Assembly: GCA_963815125.1 (NCBI GenBank)
Contig: CAWFFM010000003.1
Location: 310,001 to 374,000, forward strand
Source of the DNA: Actinocatenispora sp963815125
Lineage (GTDB): Bacteria > Actinomycetota > Actinomycetes > Mycobacteriales > Micromonosporaceae
DNA: 64,000 nt
Reading direction: 5' to 3'
Shown here piece after piece: positions 6,687 through 15,654 of the stretch (its first letter is position 1; every line of letters begins with the position of its first letter). The notes below the pieces were generated by a model. That model saw nothing but the letters and a program-made list of their open reading frames with translations, was not told where the DNA came from and did no database searches. Made by a program: the position numbers and the translations under genes.

Positions 6687-8159
6687 GTGGACCTGGCTGG
6701 AACGTTCGCCCTCGGCGCGGTCGCCGGGGCGGCCGTGGGATGCGGCGTGGGCGCCGCCATCGCCGCCGGGCTCGGCCGCCGGTCCCGCCACGGCAACGGG
6801 ACACACCGCAACGGGCCGGCCCGGGACGGCGCCGGACGGGCGGGCAACCGATCCATCCCGGACGGCCCACCGGCCGGCCATCCGACCAGTGAGGTGCCGG
6901 ACGTGCTGACCTCGTCCCACCCGGATCCAGGGCCGACGACCGCCGTCAACGCGAGCGTCGGTACCCGACCGGCCCAGACCGCAGAAACCCGGGCCGACGC
7001 CGCACCGACCGCAGCAGTGCTGCCGGGCCAGCTCGCCCAGGCGGGGGTGGCCGCGCTGCGGGTCGGCATCCTGGTACTCGACTCCGCCGGGCAGGTGGTC
7101 CTGGCCAATCCGGCCGCACACCGGCTCGGCCTGATCCGCTCCGACCGCGGCGGGCCCGCCGCACACTCCGTACTGCGTACGATCAGCGCCCGGATCACCC
7201 AGCCCGGCCAGCGGCGCGACGTGGACCTCGAGTTCAACCGCCGGGACCTGCCCGGACAGCTCGCCGATGCCGGGCCCGGCGACGGGCCGGACTGGTTCGG
7301 CGTACGGGTACGTCTGGTCGGGCTCGCCGAAGGCTACGTGGTGATGGAGGCCGAGGACGTCACCGAGGCGCACCGGGTTGCACGGGTACGGCGCGACTTC
7401 GTGGCCAACGTCAGCCACGAACTGAAGACCCCGGTCGGCGCCCTGCAACTGCTCGGCGAGGCGCTGGTGGACGCACTGGACGATCCGGTCGCGGCCCGCC
7501 GCTTCGCGGAACGGATCGCGCACGAGTCCACCCGGCTCGGCCGGCTGATCACCGAACTGCTGGAACTGTCCCGGTTGCAGGGCGGTGAGCCGCTGCCCGA
7601 ACCCGAGCCGGTCGCCGTGGACCGGATCGTCGCCGAGGTGGTGGACCGTACCCGGACCAGCGCGCAGGCCAAGAACATCAGCGTGGCGACGACCGGGCCG
7701 CGCGGGCTCGTCGTGTACGGCAACGAGACCCAGCTGGCCACCGCGCTGGCCAACCTGGTGGAGAACGCGCTCGCGTACAGCTCGGAAGGCACCACGGTGA
7801 CCATCGCGGTACGCCGCCGCGCCGGTTCGGTACTGCTGTCCGTCACCGATCAGGGCATCGGCATCGAACCGTCCGATCTGGACCGGATCTTCGAACGCTT
7901 CTACCGGGCGGACAAGGCCCGGTCCCGGGCCACCGGCGGTACCGGTCTGGGACTGGCGATCGTCAAGCACATCGCCACGAACCACGGCGGCCGGGTGGAG
8001 GTGACCAGTACCGTCGGCACCGGGTCGACGTTCACCCTGCGGTTGCCGGCCCGACCACCGCACGCCATCGCCGTGGAGCACAACCCGGGTGAGATCGCGG
8101 AGGACATCGGCCATGCTGACGTACAACTCGGTGCGACCGGGCGTGCCCGGCGACCGTGA
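6687..8159 (+). CDS. senX3: Sensor histidine kinase SenX3
   Basis: Membrane sensor kinase of the phosphate-responsive SenX3-RegX3 system. I start at the GTG at 6687 (VDLAGTFALGAVAGA), because TACCAT (6675-6680) ends exactly six bases before it, as in leaderless transcripts, and no Shine-Dalgarno precedes it. The 490 residues comprise one N-terminal membrane helix (about 5-27), a disordered Gly/Pro/Thr linker, a PAS-like segment (about 110-220), the HisKA box VSHELKTPVGAL with His244, and the ATPase core with LVENALAYSS (N box), DQGIGI and TGGTGLGLAIVKHI. The stop lies 13 nt before the regX3 start, consistent with an operon. Only one membrane helix is evident, unlike some orthologues with two. 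Confidence 0.93.
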   Translation: MDLAGTFALGAVAGAAVGCGVGAAIAAGLGRRSRHGNGTHRNGPARDGAGRAGNRSIPDGPPAGHPTSEVPDVLTSSHPDPGPTTAVNASVGTRPAQTAETRADAAPTAAVLPGQLAQAGVAALRVGILVLDSAGQVVLANPAAHRLGLIRSDRGGPAAHSVLRTISARITQPGQRRDVDLEFNRRDLPGQLADAGPGDGPDWFGVRVRLVGLAEGYVVMEAEDVTEAHRVARVRRDFVANVSHELKTPVGALQLLGEALVDALDDPVAARRFAERIAHESTRLGRLITELLELSRLQGGEPLPEPEPVAVDRIVAEVVDRTRTSAQAKNISVATTGPRGLVVYGNETQLATALANLVENALAYSSEGTTVTIAVRRRAGSVLLSVTDQGIGIEPSDLDRIFERFYRADKARSRATGGTGLGLAIVKHIATNHGGRVEVTSTVGTGSTFTLRLPARPPHAIAVEHNPGEIAEDIGHADVQLGATGRARRP

Positions 8160-8172
8160 CGAGAGGACAACC

Positions 8173-8853
8173 GTGACCCGCGTGCTGGTGGTGGAGGACG
8201 AGGAGTCGTTCTCCGACGCGCTGTCGTACATGCTGCGCAAGGAGGGCTTCGAGGTGTCGGTCGCCGCGACCGGTACCGAGGCGCTGGCCGAATTCGACCG
8301 TACCGGCGCGGACATCGTGCTGCTGGACCTGATGCTGCCGGAGATGTCCGGCAGTGAGGTGTGCCGGCAGATCCGGCAACGGTCCAACGTACCGATCATC
8401 ATGGTGACCGCCCGGGACGCCGAGATCGACAAGGTGGTCGGCCTGGAGATCGGCGCCGACGACTACGTCACGAAGCCGTACTCGCCGCGTGAACTGGTGG
8501 CCCGGATCCGTGCGGTACTGCGCCGCCGCGCCGAGCCCGGCGAGCTGACCCCGCCGACGCTGGAGGCCGGGCCGGTCCGGATGGACGTGGACCGGCACGT
8601 GGTGACCGTCGGGGGTGACGGGGTTCCGTTGCCGTTGAAGGAATTCGAGCTGCTGGAGCTGTTCCTGCGCAACGCCGGGCGGGTACTCACCCGCGGCCAG
8701 CTGATCGACCGGATCTGGGGCGCCGACTATGTCGGTGACACCAAGACGCTGGACGTGCACGTGAAGCGGCTGCGTTCGAAGATCGAGCCGGAGCCGTCCA
8801 CGCCGCGGTTCATCGTCACGGTGCGCGGTCTCGGCTACAAGTTCGAGGCCTGA
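8173..8853 (+). CDS. regX3: Response regulator RegX3 (OmpR/PhoB type)
   Basis: Phosphate-starvation response regulator, partner of the upstream kinase. The 226-residue protein starts at a GTG preceded by GAGAGGA. The receiver domain (1-115) has the acidic pair EDE (8-10), phospho-acceptor Asp52 in VLLDLMLP, Thr79 in VTARD and Lys101 in TKPYS. The C-terminal winged helix (about 130-226) has LKEFELLELFLRN, RIWGADYVGDTKTLDVH and VRGLGYKF, all typical of the PhoB/OmpR effector domain. Its likely targets include the GTTCACC repeats in front of its own operon. Confidence 0.95.
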   Translation: MTRVLVVEDEESFSDALSYMLRKEGFEVSVAATGTEALAEFDRTGADIVLLDLMLPEMSGSEVCRQIRQRSNVPIIMVTARDAEIDKVVGLEIGADDYVTKPYSPRELVARIRAVLRRRAEPGELTPPTLEAGPVRMDVDRHVVTVGGDGVPLPLKEFELLELFLRNAGRVLTRGQLIDRIWGADYVGDTKTLDVHVKRLRSKIEPEPSTPRFIVTVRGLGYKFEA

Positions 8854-8917
8854 CCCGGCGCTGCGGCTCAGCTACCTCGGCCCGGACCGGGCTGGAGGAA
8901 TGCCCGGTCCCGCAGTG

Positions 8918-9745
8918 TCAGTTGCGGCGCTTGCGGGGCGCCGCCACGGTGGCCGGGTGCTGTGCGATGAGCCCACGCTTCTCGCGTTGGGCGCACAGCT
9001 CGGCCAGCAGGCCGTAGGCGTCCTTGCCGATCAGTTCGGTCAGCTCCGGCCCGTACGAGCGGTACACCGGCTCACCGCCGGCGTGCGCCTCCGGTGCCGA
9101 CGTGCACCACCAGTGCAGGTCGTGGCCACCCTCGCCCCAGCCCCGGCGGTCGTACTCACCGAGCGAGTCGACCAGCACGCGGGTGCCGTCCGGCCGGTCC
9201 TCCCACTCCTGCAACCGTCGAACCGGCAGCTGCCAGCACACATCCGGCTTGTACTCCAGCGGGTGCACGCCGTCGCGCAGGGCCTGGGCGTGCAGCGCGC
9301 AGCCGTAGCCGCCCTCGAAGCCGAGCCGGTTGTGGAAGATGCAGGCGCCGTCGACGACCGCGGTCTTGCGGGAGTCGCTCTCCCCGTCCACGGTGTCGAC
9401 CTCGGTCCAGTTCTTGATGCTGGGCTGGAAGTGCTGCCAGGTCTTCGGGGTGAGCTTCTTGACCGCGGCGCGTACCCGCTTCTCGTCGTCCTTGTCGGTG
9501 AAGAACGCGCCGTGCGAGCAGCAGCCGTCCTCCCCGCCGCCGGGCACGATGCCGTGACAACCGGCGCCGAAAATGCAGTTCCACCGGGACAGCAGCCAGG
9601 TCAGATCGGCCCGGATGACGTGTTCGTCGTCTCCCGGGTCGGTGAACTCCAGCCATTCGCGCGGGAAGTCCAGCGGCACCTCACGACTGCGGGGTGCCTC
9701 GGGATCCTCGACCGTCACCTGCACCTTCGGGTACTTGCCAGCCAC
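8918..9745 (-). CDS. Cysteine-rich protein, YkgJ/DUF3109-like
   Basis: A 275-residue cytosolic protein with about a dozen cysteines arranged in clusters: CIFGAGCHG, GCCSHGAFF, GACIFHNR, GYGCALHAQ, DVCWQLP and a later WWCTS. This spacing suggests metal or Fe-S binding as in YkgJ/DUF3109-type proteins, but I cannot assign a reaction. I start at the GTG at 9745; on the minus strand TACTCT ends exactly six bases before it, so a leaderless start is likely. The C-terminus is basic (APRKRRN). It is convergent with regX3 and divergent from the exopolyphosphatase gene, with 154 nt between the two starts. Confidence 0.65.
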   Translation of the reverse strand: MAGKYPKVQVTVEDPEAPRSREVPLDFPREWLEFTDPGDDEHVIRADLTWLLSRWNCIFGAGCHGIVPGGGEDGCCSHGAFFTDKDDEKRVRAAVKKLTPKTWQHFQPSIKNWTEVDTVDGESDSRKTAVVDGACIFHNRLGFEGGYGCALHAQALRDGVHPLEYKPDVCWQLPVRRLQEWEDRPDGTRVLVDSLGEYDRRGWGEGGHDLHWWCTSAPEAHAGGEPVYRSYGPELTELIGKDAYGLLAELCAQREKRGLIAQHPATVAAPRKRRN

Positions 9746-9899
9746 CCGACAAGAGTACGCACAGCCACCCCCGGCACTGGTACTCGACCCGTCGGGTCGG
9801 CGTTGCGCGTGTCGACGCCGTCCGGTCTGTACGCAACCGACCGGCCCGGCCCTGTCCGTACGCCGGGCCGGACGGTGCCCGTGCTCGTAGGCTGGTGCG

Positions 9900-10829
9900 G
9901 TGCGGCTCGGGGTGATCGACGTCGGCTCCAACACGGTCCACCTGGCGGTGGTGGACGCCCATCAGGGTGCCCATCCATGGCCGGTCGAATCGGAGAAGAC
10001 GACGTTGCGGCTGGCCGAACGGATCGGTACGGACGGCCATCTCGACGAGGTGGGTACCGAACTGCTGGTCGCCGCGGTCCGGCAGGCCCGGAAGTCCGCC
10101 GACCGGCTCGGTACCGACGATCTGCTGGCGTTCGCCACCTCGGCGGTACGCGACGCCGGCAACGCGGCCGAGGTGCTGGACCGGGTACGCGGTGAGGCGG
10201 GCGTCGATCTGCAGGTTCTGTCCGGGCCGGACGAGGCCAGGCTGACCTTCTTCGCGGTACGCCGCTGGTTCGGCTGGTCGGCGGGTCGGTTGCTGGTGCT
10301 GGACATCGGCGGCGGCTCGTTGGAGGTCGCGTACGGCATCGACGAGTCGCCGGACGTGGCCCGGTCCGTTCCGTTGGGCGCGGGCCGGTTGACCCGGGGT
10401 TGGCTGTCGGCGGACCCGCCGCCCGCCGCGGAGGTCACGGCGCTCACCGGGCACGTGACGGACACGCTGGAGGGCCTGGTCGAGGAGTTGGGCGAGATCT
10501 GTCCGGACCGGGTGGTGGCGACGTCGAAGACGTTCCGCAGCCTGGCCAGGTTGGCGGGTGCGGCGCCGTCCGGTGCCGGGCTGCAGGTCCGCCGCGCCCT
10601 CACCCGTACCGCGCTGCACCAGGTGCTGGGCTTTGTCCAGCGGATCCCGTCCAGTGCCCTGGCCGAACTGGACGGGGTGAGTACGGGGCGGGCCCACCAG
10701 TTGCTGGCGGGTGGGCTGGTGGCGGAGGGGGTGATGCGCGCCCTGGGCCTGTCGAAGGTGGAGATCTGCCCGTGGGCGCTGCGGGAAGGGGTGATTCTGC
10801 GCCGGCTCGATTGGCTCCAGGGATCCTGA
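9900..10829 (+). CDS. Ppx/GppA-family exopolyphosphatase
   Basis: Member of the ASKHA-fold Ppx/GppA phosphatases, which release phosphate from polyphosphate or convert pppGpp to ppGpp. At 309 aa it has only the two actin-like domains (no C-terminal HD domain), like mycobacterial Ppx1/Rv0496. Phosphate-binding motifs are visible: DVGSNTVHL at 6-14, LLAFATSAVRDAGN, and VLDIGGGSLEV. The start is the GTG at 9900; TAGGCT at 9888-9893 ends six bases upstream, again leaderless. Its place downstream of senX3-regX3 fits a role in phosphate and polyphosphate metabolism; which substrate is preferred cannot be read from the sequence. Confidence 0.9.
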   Translation: MRLGVIDVGSNTVHLAVVDAHQGAHPWPVESEKTTLRLAERIGTDGHLDEVGTELLVAAVRQARKSADRLGTDDLLAFATSAVRDAGNAAEVLDRVRGEAGVDLQVLSGPDEARLTFFAVRRWFGWSAGRLLVLDIGGGSLEVAYGIDESPDVARSVPLGAGRLTRGWLSADPPPAAEVTALTGHVTDTLEGLVEELGEICPDRVVATSKTFRSLARLAGAAPSGAGLQVRRALTRTALHQVLGFVQRIPSSALAELDGVSTGRAHQLLAGGLVAEGVMRALGLSKVEICPWALREGVILRRLDWLQGS

Positions 10830-10925
10830 AACGGCCCATCAAGTCGGACAACTCTGACTGTTCGGAGTGTAACCACAGCACAGGGTGATGGTGCCGGTAT
10901 CGTTTCCGGGCACTACCCTGTAGAC

Positions 10926-11765
10926 GTGACTTCCGACGCCAAGGAACGTGACGCCAAGGCCAGTCGGCACCCGGTTCCGGTCCTGCTGTCGACCTCGGCG
11001 GTCTATCCGGAACCGACGGCGGCAGCCTTCGAGCTGGCGGTGAAGCTCGGCTATGACGGCATCGAGGTCATGGTCTGGACCGACGCGGTCAGCCAGGACG
11101 CCGACGCACTGCGCGGCCTCTCCGAGCACTACAACATCCCGGTCGGCGCCGTACACGCGCCGTGCCTGCTGATGACCCAGCGGGTCTGGAGCTCCGATCC
11201 GTGGGAACGGATCCGCCGGGCCGCGGTGCTCGCCCGGGACCTCAACGCCGGCACGGTCATCCTGCACCCGCCGTTCTTCTGGCAGCGTGAATACGCGCGG
11301 GCCTTCACCAGCGGGCTGGCCCGCCTCGCGGCCGAACACCACACCGTGAAGTTCGCGGTGGAGAACATGTACTGGGTGAAGATGGCGGGCCGCCGCTTCG
11401 TGCCCTACGCACCCGACTGGGATCCCACCACCAGCGGGTTCCCCCACTACACCCTGGACATCTCGCACTGTGCCGCGTCCGGCGCGGATCCGTTGCAGAT
11501 GGCCGAGCGGATGGGCGCCGGGCTGACCCACCTGCACCTGGGTGACGGTCGCACCCCCGGCCGGGACGAGCACCTCGTACCCGGGCACGGTGACCAGCCG
11601 TGCGACAAGGTGCTGGCCAAGCTCGCCGCGGACGGCCACGTCCAGTCGGTCGGCGTCGAGGTCGCGACCCGCAAGATGACGCGCCCGCAGCGCGAGGCTG
11701 CGCTCGCGGAGACTCTCGCCTATGCTCGCGGGCACCTCACCATCCCTTCCACAGTGGACGTGTAG
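10926..11765 (+). CDS. Sugar phosphate isomerase/epimerase (xylose isomerase-like TIM barrel)
   Basis: Xylose-isomerase-like TIM-barrel protein of 279 residues. Barrel-strand motifs are seen in order: LGYDGIEVMVW, VGAVHAPCLL, TVILHPPFFWQ, FAVENMYW, HYTLDISHCAASG, THLHLGDG and SVGVEVATR, with His and Glu/Asp residues positioned to bind a divalent metal. The substrate is unknown; orthologues next to ppx in actinobacteria (Rv0498-like) are annotated only by family. It starts at a GTG with TACCCT (10914-10919) ending six bases upstream, so probably leaderless, 96 nt after the exopolyphosphatase gene. Confidence 0.88.
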   Translation: MTSDAKERDAKASRHPVPVLLSTSAVYPEPTAAAFELAVKLGYDGIEVMVWTDAVSQDADALRGLSEHYNIPVGAVHAPCLLMTQRVWSSDPWERIRRAAVLARDLNAGTVILHPPFFWQREYARAFTSGLARLAAEHHTVKFAVENMYWVKMAGRRFVPYAPDWDPTTSGFPHYTLDISHCAASGADPLQMAERMGAGLTHLHLGDGRTPGRDEHLVPGHGDQPCDKVLAKLAADGHVQSVGVEVATRKMTRPQREAALAETLAYARGHLTIPSTVDV

Positions 11766-11919
11766 CGCTCCGGCACCGAACGGTTGTCGGGCCGCGCCGG
11801 TGTCGGGCACGATGCCGGCGCCTTCGCCGGTCCACCGGCGCCTGGACGCCCCGTGGCGTCCGTCCCGCCCGCCCTCGGCGCCTGCGCGACTGCGACGCCA
11901 CCGGGTCAGGAGTTTGCAG

Positions 11920-12642
11920 ATGGCTGTCACGGGAAGAGCCAGGCCCCGTCGTGATCTGATCTTGCAGGGCAGTCCGGCCTGGCCGGAGGTCAGTTCCACG
12001 CTGTCGGACACCGCCGTGTCGGTCGAGATCCTGCCGGTCGACCCGGCCGCCGGCGAGCAGAGTGTCCGTACGATCGGCGCCACGCTGGACAGTTGGCTCG
12101 GCGCGATGGCCCTGCACACCGGTGGCGTACTGGTCGACCACGGCTGGCTGCGGGTGTACGGCGGCGGCTGCCCGAAGCGCCGGTTGGCCGACCTGGCGTC
12201 GGTCAATGCCGGGCCGGAGCAGGCGAGCTACCTGCTGGTCGGCGCCGACGTACTGGGCGGTCGGTACGTGATCCGGGGCCGTGACAGTGGTGACGGTCGT
12301 GACCCGGAGCCCGGGGAGACCCCGGTGGTGGCCCTGCCCGGTGAGCCGGGCGAGATCTGCTACCTCGGCCCGGACTCACTGCGCTGGGAACCACTGGAAT
12401 GGTCGTACCGCGACTGGTTGTCCCTGATGGTCGGGGGTGCGGTCGCCGACTTCTACCACGACCTGCGCTGGTCCGGGTGGGAGGCGGAGGTCCCGACGGT
12501 CCCGCTGGACCGGCTGCTCTCGCTGTACCCACCGGTGTACACGAAGGAGGGCCGGGCGCAGTTGGCCACCGCGGAACGTCAGGCCGTACCGGCCCCGGAT
12601 CTGTACGGCCTGATCGACGAGCTGACCGCCGAGCGGGCCTGA
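11920..12642 (+). CDS. DUF2625-family protein
   Basis: A 240-residue cytosolic protein that matches the DUF2625 pattern: LDSWLGAMALHTGGVLVDHGWLRVYGGG near the N-terminus, then LVGADVLGGRYVI, GEICYLGPDSLRWEPLEWSY and SLMVGGAVADFYHDLRW. No enzymatic motif is known for the family. The ATG at 11920 is chosen because CAGGAG lies 8-13 bases upstream; the frame extends further left but only as low-complexity arginine-rich sequence. It follows the isomerase gene by 154 nt on the same strand. Confidence 0.75.
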   Translation: MAVTGRARPRRDLILQGSPAWPEVSSTLSDTAVSVEILPVDPAAGEQSVRTIGATLDSWLGAMALHTGGVLVDHGWLRVYGGGCPKRRLADLASVNAGPEQASYLLVGADVLGGRYVIRGRDSGDGRDPEPGETPVVALPGEPGEICYLGPDSLRWEPLEWSYRDWLSLMVGGAVADFYHDLRWSGWEAEVPTVPLDRLLSLYPPVYTKEGRAQLATAERQAVPAPDLYGLIDELTAERA

Positions 12643-12677
12643 CCCCGGACAGCGCGGGCGGTCCGGAACCGGCCGAG

Positions 12678-13208
12678 TCAGCCGGTGAGCGCGGCGGCCC
12701 GTTTACGGGCCCGGTGCGCGGCCACGTGTGAGCGGGTCGCGCACCGCTCGGAGCAGAACCGACGGCAGTTGTTGGACGAGGTGTCCAGGTAGACGTTGCG
12801 GCAGTGCTCGTCGGCGCAGACGCCGAACCGGTCACTGCCGTGCTCACACAGCCAGACCGACAGCCCCCATACGGCGCCGGCGATGAACTCGGCGCTCACC
12901 GTGGACCCCCGACTGGTGGCGTGCATGTGCCAGTCGCTGGCGTCGTGCCCGGAGATCCGCGGCTGTACCGGATAGGCGACCAGCAGTGCGTTCAATTCGG
13001 TCACCGCTTCACTGTCGCGGCCCGCGGCACCCAGCTCGAACACCTGCCGCAGCCGTCTACCCGCCCGTCGGGCGGTGACGAGGTCACGTTCGACGGCGTG
13101 CTCGGCGGTGTAGGTGTTCTCGCCGAACAGTGCCCCGGGGTCCGGTGGATCCTCCTGCGGTGCGTTGGCCAGGTCCACTGCGGTCTGGGCGTATGCGTCG
13201 AAGTCCAC
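12678..13208 (-). CDS. CGNR-type zinc-finger protein (ABATE domain)
   Basis: Putative transcriptional regulator with an N-terminal ABATE-like domain (about 1-120, starting MDFDAYAQTAVDLAN) and a C-terminal treble-clef zinc finger, here CADEHCRNVYLD with the second pair in NCRRFCSERC, followed by basic HVAAHRARKR. The family's CGNR is replaced by CRNV but the four ligand cysteines are intact. I start at the GTG at 13208, where TACGGT ends exactly six bases upstream; an ATG 15 codons further up is open but less likely. It is divergent from the proline dehydrogenase gene across a 274-nt region containing an operator-like inverted repeat. Confidence 0.8.
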   Translation of the reverse strand: MDFDAYAQTAVDLANAPQEDPPDPGALFGENTYTAEHAVERDLVTARRAGRRLRQVFELGAAGRDSEAVTELNALLVAYPVQPRISGHDASDWHMHATSRGSTVSAEFIAGAVWGLSVWLCEHGSDRFGVCADEHCRNVYLDTSSNNCRRFCSERCATRSHVAAHRARKRAAALTG

Positions 13209-13235
13209 CCCCCTACCGTAGACACTCTCGGCGCG

Positions 13236-13266
13236 GTAAGCATCAGATGCCATACCTGATCCTTAC
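13236..13266. promoter_or_regulatory. Operator-like inverted repeat between the zinc-finger and proline dehydrogenase genes
   Basis: GTAAGCATCAG (13236-13246) and CTGATCCTTAC (13256-13266) are complementary at 10 of 11 positions around a 9-nt spacer. It sits about 30 nt upstream of the start of the leftward CGNR-type gene and could be its binding site or that of another regulator of the divergent pair. Confidence 0.4.
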
Positions 13267-13482
13267 CTATCGAGGAGCCGGGACGCTGGGGCCGCGGTGG
13301 GTGTGCCGGCCGCGGTATGCGGTCGTCCGGCCCGGCCGGGTCGTTCCGACGAACCGACGACCGGAGATCGATCACCGTCACCTGATCCACGGTGTGTGGT
13401 CGTGTGGGCAGTGGAACGTGAAGGAAATCGGAGAAGGTGGAGGCGGTGTCAATGGCTGGGACAACGGCGCTACAGTCAGCCC

Positions 13483-14403
13483 ATGCTCCGATCGGTGATC
13501 CTCGCTGCATCCCGTAGTGACCGGGTTGAGCGGCTCGTCGGCACTGCCCCGGTGAGCCGCGACGTCGTACGCCGTTATGTCGCGGGCACCGCGACCGACG
13601 ACGCGCTGCGCATCAGTCGTGACCTGGTCGACCAGGGTCTGGCGGTCAGTCTCGACCACCTCGGTGAGGACACCACCAGCGCCGATCAGGCCGAGACGAT
13701 CAAGCAGGCATACCTGGAGCTGCTCGGCGCGCTCTCGGAGTCGGGTCTCTGCCCGCCGACCGAGGTCAGCATCAAGCTCTCCGCGCTGGGCCAGAGCTTC
13801 GACGAGCAGCTGGCCTACCGGCACGCCCGGGAGATCTGCCGGGCCGCGACCAATGCCGGCACGACGGTCACGGTCGACATGGAGGACCACACCACCACCG
13901 ACTCGACGCTGGAACTGCTGATGCAGCTCCGCAAGGACTTCCCGGATACCGGCGCGGTGCTGCAGGCCTACCTGCGGCGTACCGAGGCCGACTGCCGCGA
14001 ACTCGCCTATGCCGGCTCCCGGGTACGGCTGTGCAAGGGCGCCTACTCCGAGCCGGAGTCGGTGGCGTTCCAGTCCCGGTTGGACGTGGACCGCTCGTAC
14101 GTACGCTGCCTGAACATCCTGATGTCCGGCGAAGGACACCCGATGATCGCCAGCCACGACCCGCGGCTGGTCGCGATCGCCGAGGACCGCGCCAAGTGGT
14201 TCGACCGGTCGCCGGAGACGTTCGAGTTCCAGATGCTGTACGGCATCCGCCCGCACGAGCAGCGCCGGCTCGTCGACGACGGTTACCTGGTCCGCATCTA
14301 CGTGCCGTACGGCGTGCAGTGGTACGGATACCTCATGCGCCGGCTCGCCGAGCGTCCGGCGAACCTGCGGTTCTTCCTGCGTTCGCTGAGCAGCCGCGGC
14401 TGA
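13483..14403 (+). CDS. putA: Proline dehydrogenase (monofunctional)
   Basis: FAD-dependent oxidation of proline to pyrroline-5-carboxylate, the first step of proline catabolism. The 306-residue barrel shows the family motifs LSALGQSFDE, VTVDMEDHTTTDSTL, VLQAYLRRTEADC, RVRLCKGAYSEPE, MIASHDPRLVA and, near the C-terminus, VRIYVPYGVQWYGYLMRRLAERPANL, including the substrate-contacting YxxRRxxER pattern. It is a stand-alone enzyme without the aldehyde dehydrogenase part of bifunctional PutA. The ATG at 13483 has TACAGT (13471-13476) ending six bases upstream, so it is probably leaderless. No P5C dehydrogenase gene is next to it. Two terminator hairpins follow the stop. Confidence 0.94.
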   Translation: MLRSVILAASRSDRVERLVGTAPVSRDVVRRYVAGTATDDALRISRDLVDQGLAVSLDHLGEDTTSADQAETIKQAYLELLGALSESGLCPPTEVSIKLSALGQSFDEQLAYRHAREICRAATNAGTTVTVDMEDHTTTDSTLELLMQLRKDFPDTGAVLQAYLRRTEADCRELAYAGSRVRLCKGAYSEPESVAFQSRLDVDRSYVRCLNILMSGEGHPMIASHDPRLVAIAEDRAKWFDRSPETFEFQMLYGIRPHEQRRLVDDGYLVRIYVPYGVQWYGYLMRRLAERPANLRFFLRSLSSRG

Positions 14404-14408
14404 ACATC

Positions 14409-14467
14409 GGACCCGGTCGGTGTCGACCGGGCGTTGGTACCGGACCCGGTCGGTGTCGACCGGGTCC
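14409..14467 (+). terminator. Tandem terminator hairpins after proline dehydrogenase
   Basis: Two copies of the same hairpin follow the stop: ACCCGGTC-GGTGTC-GACCGGG at 14411-14431, and a perfect 10-bp stem GGACCCGGTC/GACCGGGTCC with the same GGTGTC loop at 14442-14467. The duplicated unit is a direct repeat of about 25 bp. Confidence 0.75.
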
Positions 14468-14805
14468 GCCCGCCGCACGTCGCGTACGGGCCGGTGTCGC
14501 ACTTCCGCAGTCTGATCATGACCCGGAGTCCGGGACGGGCGCGACTCCATGCTGCGTGCTTCGTTAAGTCGGGCGAAGATCAGTTACCGCTCATCTGATG
14601 CCGAAGGCGCCATAGGCCCTATGATCGCCGAATGCTACGCAAATGTCACTCACGGTCGTTTGCGGGTACTTTGGTGGCGAGTTTCTCTCAAGTGACACGT
14701 TCCTAACTCTGTGCAGGGGCCTGCCGGGGGTGCAAGATCAGCGGGGGGTCGGGCGGGTCGCCCGGCCCTACCGATGTGGCCGGCACTGCCCCGAGGAGGT
14801 AGGCG
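14468..14805. other. Non-coding region upstream of the XRE/DUF397 pair
   Basis: No gene is supported here. It contains a small palindrome CATAGG-C-CCTATG (14611-14623) and a 7-bp inverted pair TGTCACT (14644-14650)/AGTGACA (14691-14697), which could be operator elements for the downstream HTH gene. GAGGAGG just before 14806 is that gene's ribosome binding site. The stretch is slightly less GC-rich than its neighbours. Confidence 0.5.
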
Positions 14806-15654
14806 ATGACGCTTCGACGACGCAGCCCCACGGCTCGACGCCGGAGGCTTGCGATCGAGTTGCGCCGACTACGCGAGGAATCCGGACTCACCATCGATCA
14901 GGTCGCCGGGCAGATGGAGTGTTCCGCGTCGAAGATCTCGCGCACGGAGAACGCGCAGGTGGCGCCCACCGCGCGGGACGTCCGGTTCATGCTGCACATC
15001 TACGGTGTGACCGGCGATCGCTGTGAGTCGCTGGTGCAGATCGCCCGGGAGGCGCGGCAGAAGGCCTGGTGGCACCCCTACAGCGATGTGGCTCTCGGCC
15101 CGTACGTGGGCCTGGAGGCTGCGGCGCACACCATCCAGGCATACGAGGCACTGCTGATTCCGGGGCTTCTCCAGACCCGGGAGTACGCCCGAGCGGCGAT
15201 CCGCGCCGCCCGGCCCGATCTGCGGCCCGAGGAGGTCGAACGCAAGGTCGACCTGCGGCTGGCGCGCCAGCAGCTGCTCACCGACGGGGATGCACCGGAA
15301 CTGTGGTTGGTGCTCGACGAGGCTGTGCTGCGTCGCCGGGTGGGAACCCGGGAGGTCATGCGCGAGCAGCTGCACCATCTCGCCGCCGTCGCAGATCTCA
15401 CCAACGTCACGATCCAGATCGTTCCGTTCGATACCGGAGAACACGCAGGTATGGACGGCGCGTTTGTGATCCTCGGTTTCCCGGATCCGGAGGATCCCGA
15501 TGTCGTCTACCTCGATAATGCGACCGGCGGCCTTTATCTGGAAACCGAAGAGGAAGTTCGTCGTTATAACTTGATGTTCGACCATTTACGTGCGGCGGCG
15601 CTCAAGCCAGACGATGCCCTGGAACAGGTCGTCGCGCTGACAAAGGAGTTTTGA
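14806..15654 (+). CDS. XRE-family HTH regulator with DUF5753 domain
   Basis: Scr1-type regulator common in multiple copies in filamentous actinomycetes. The 282 residues contain an N-terminal Cro/C1 helix-turn-helix (about 15-70: LRRLREESGLTIDQVAGQ, CSASKISRTENAQ) and a C-terminal DUF5753 domain (about 95-275) with LLIPGLLQTREYARA, LWLVLDEAVLRRRVG, MREQLHHLAA and FVILGFPDPEDPDVVYLDN. DUF5753 regulators pair functionally with small DUF397 proteins, and one follows directly, its ATG overlapping this stop (TGATG). A strong GAGGAGG precedes the ATG. Such pairs have been linked to development and antibiotic production in Streptomyces; the target here is unknown. Confidence 0.92.
   Translation: MTLRRRSPTARRRRLAIELRRLREESGLTIDQVAGQMECSASKISRTENAQVAPTARDVRFMLHIYGVTGDRCESLVQIAREARQKAWWHPYSDVALGPYVGLEAAAHTIQAYEALLIPGLLQTREYARAAIRAARPDLRPEEVERKVDLRLARQQLLTDGDAPELWLVLDEAVLRRRVGTREVMREQLHHLAAVADLTNVTIQIVPFDTGEHAGMDGAFVILGFPDPEDPDVVYLDNATGGLYLETEEEVRRYNLMFDHLRAAALKPDDALEQVVALTKEF

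Noticed and set aside
14409..14467. Duplicated GGACCCGGTCGGTGTCGACCGG as a mobile repeat or attachment site
   Set aside because: Both copies are simple terminator hairpins directly after the proline dehydrogenase stop; tandem duplication of a terminator explains them.
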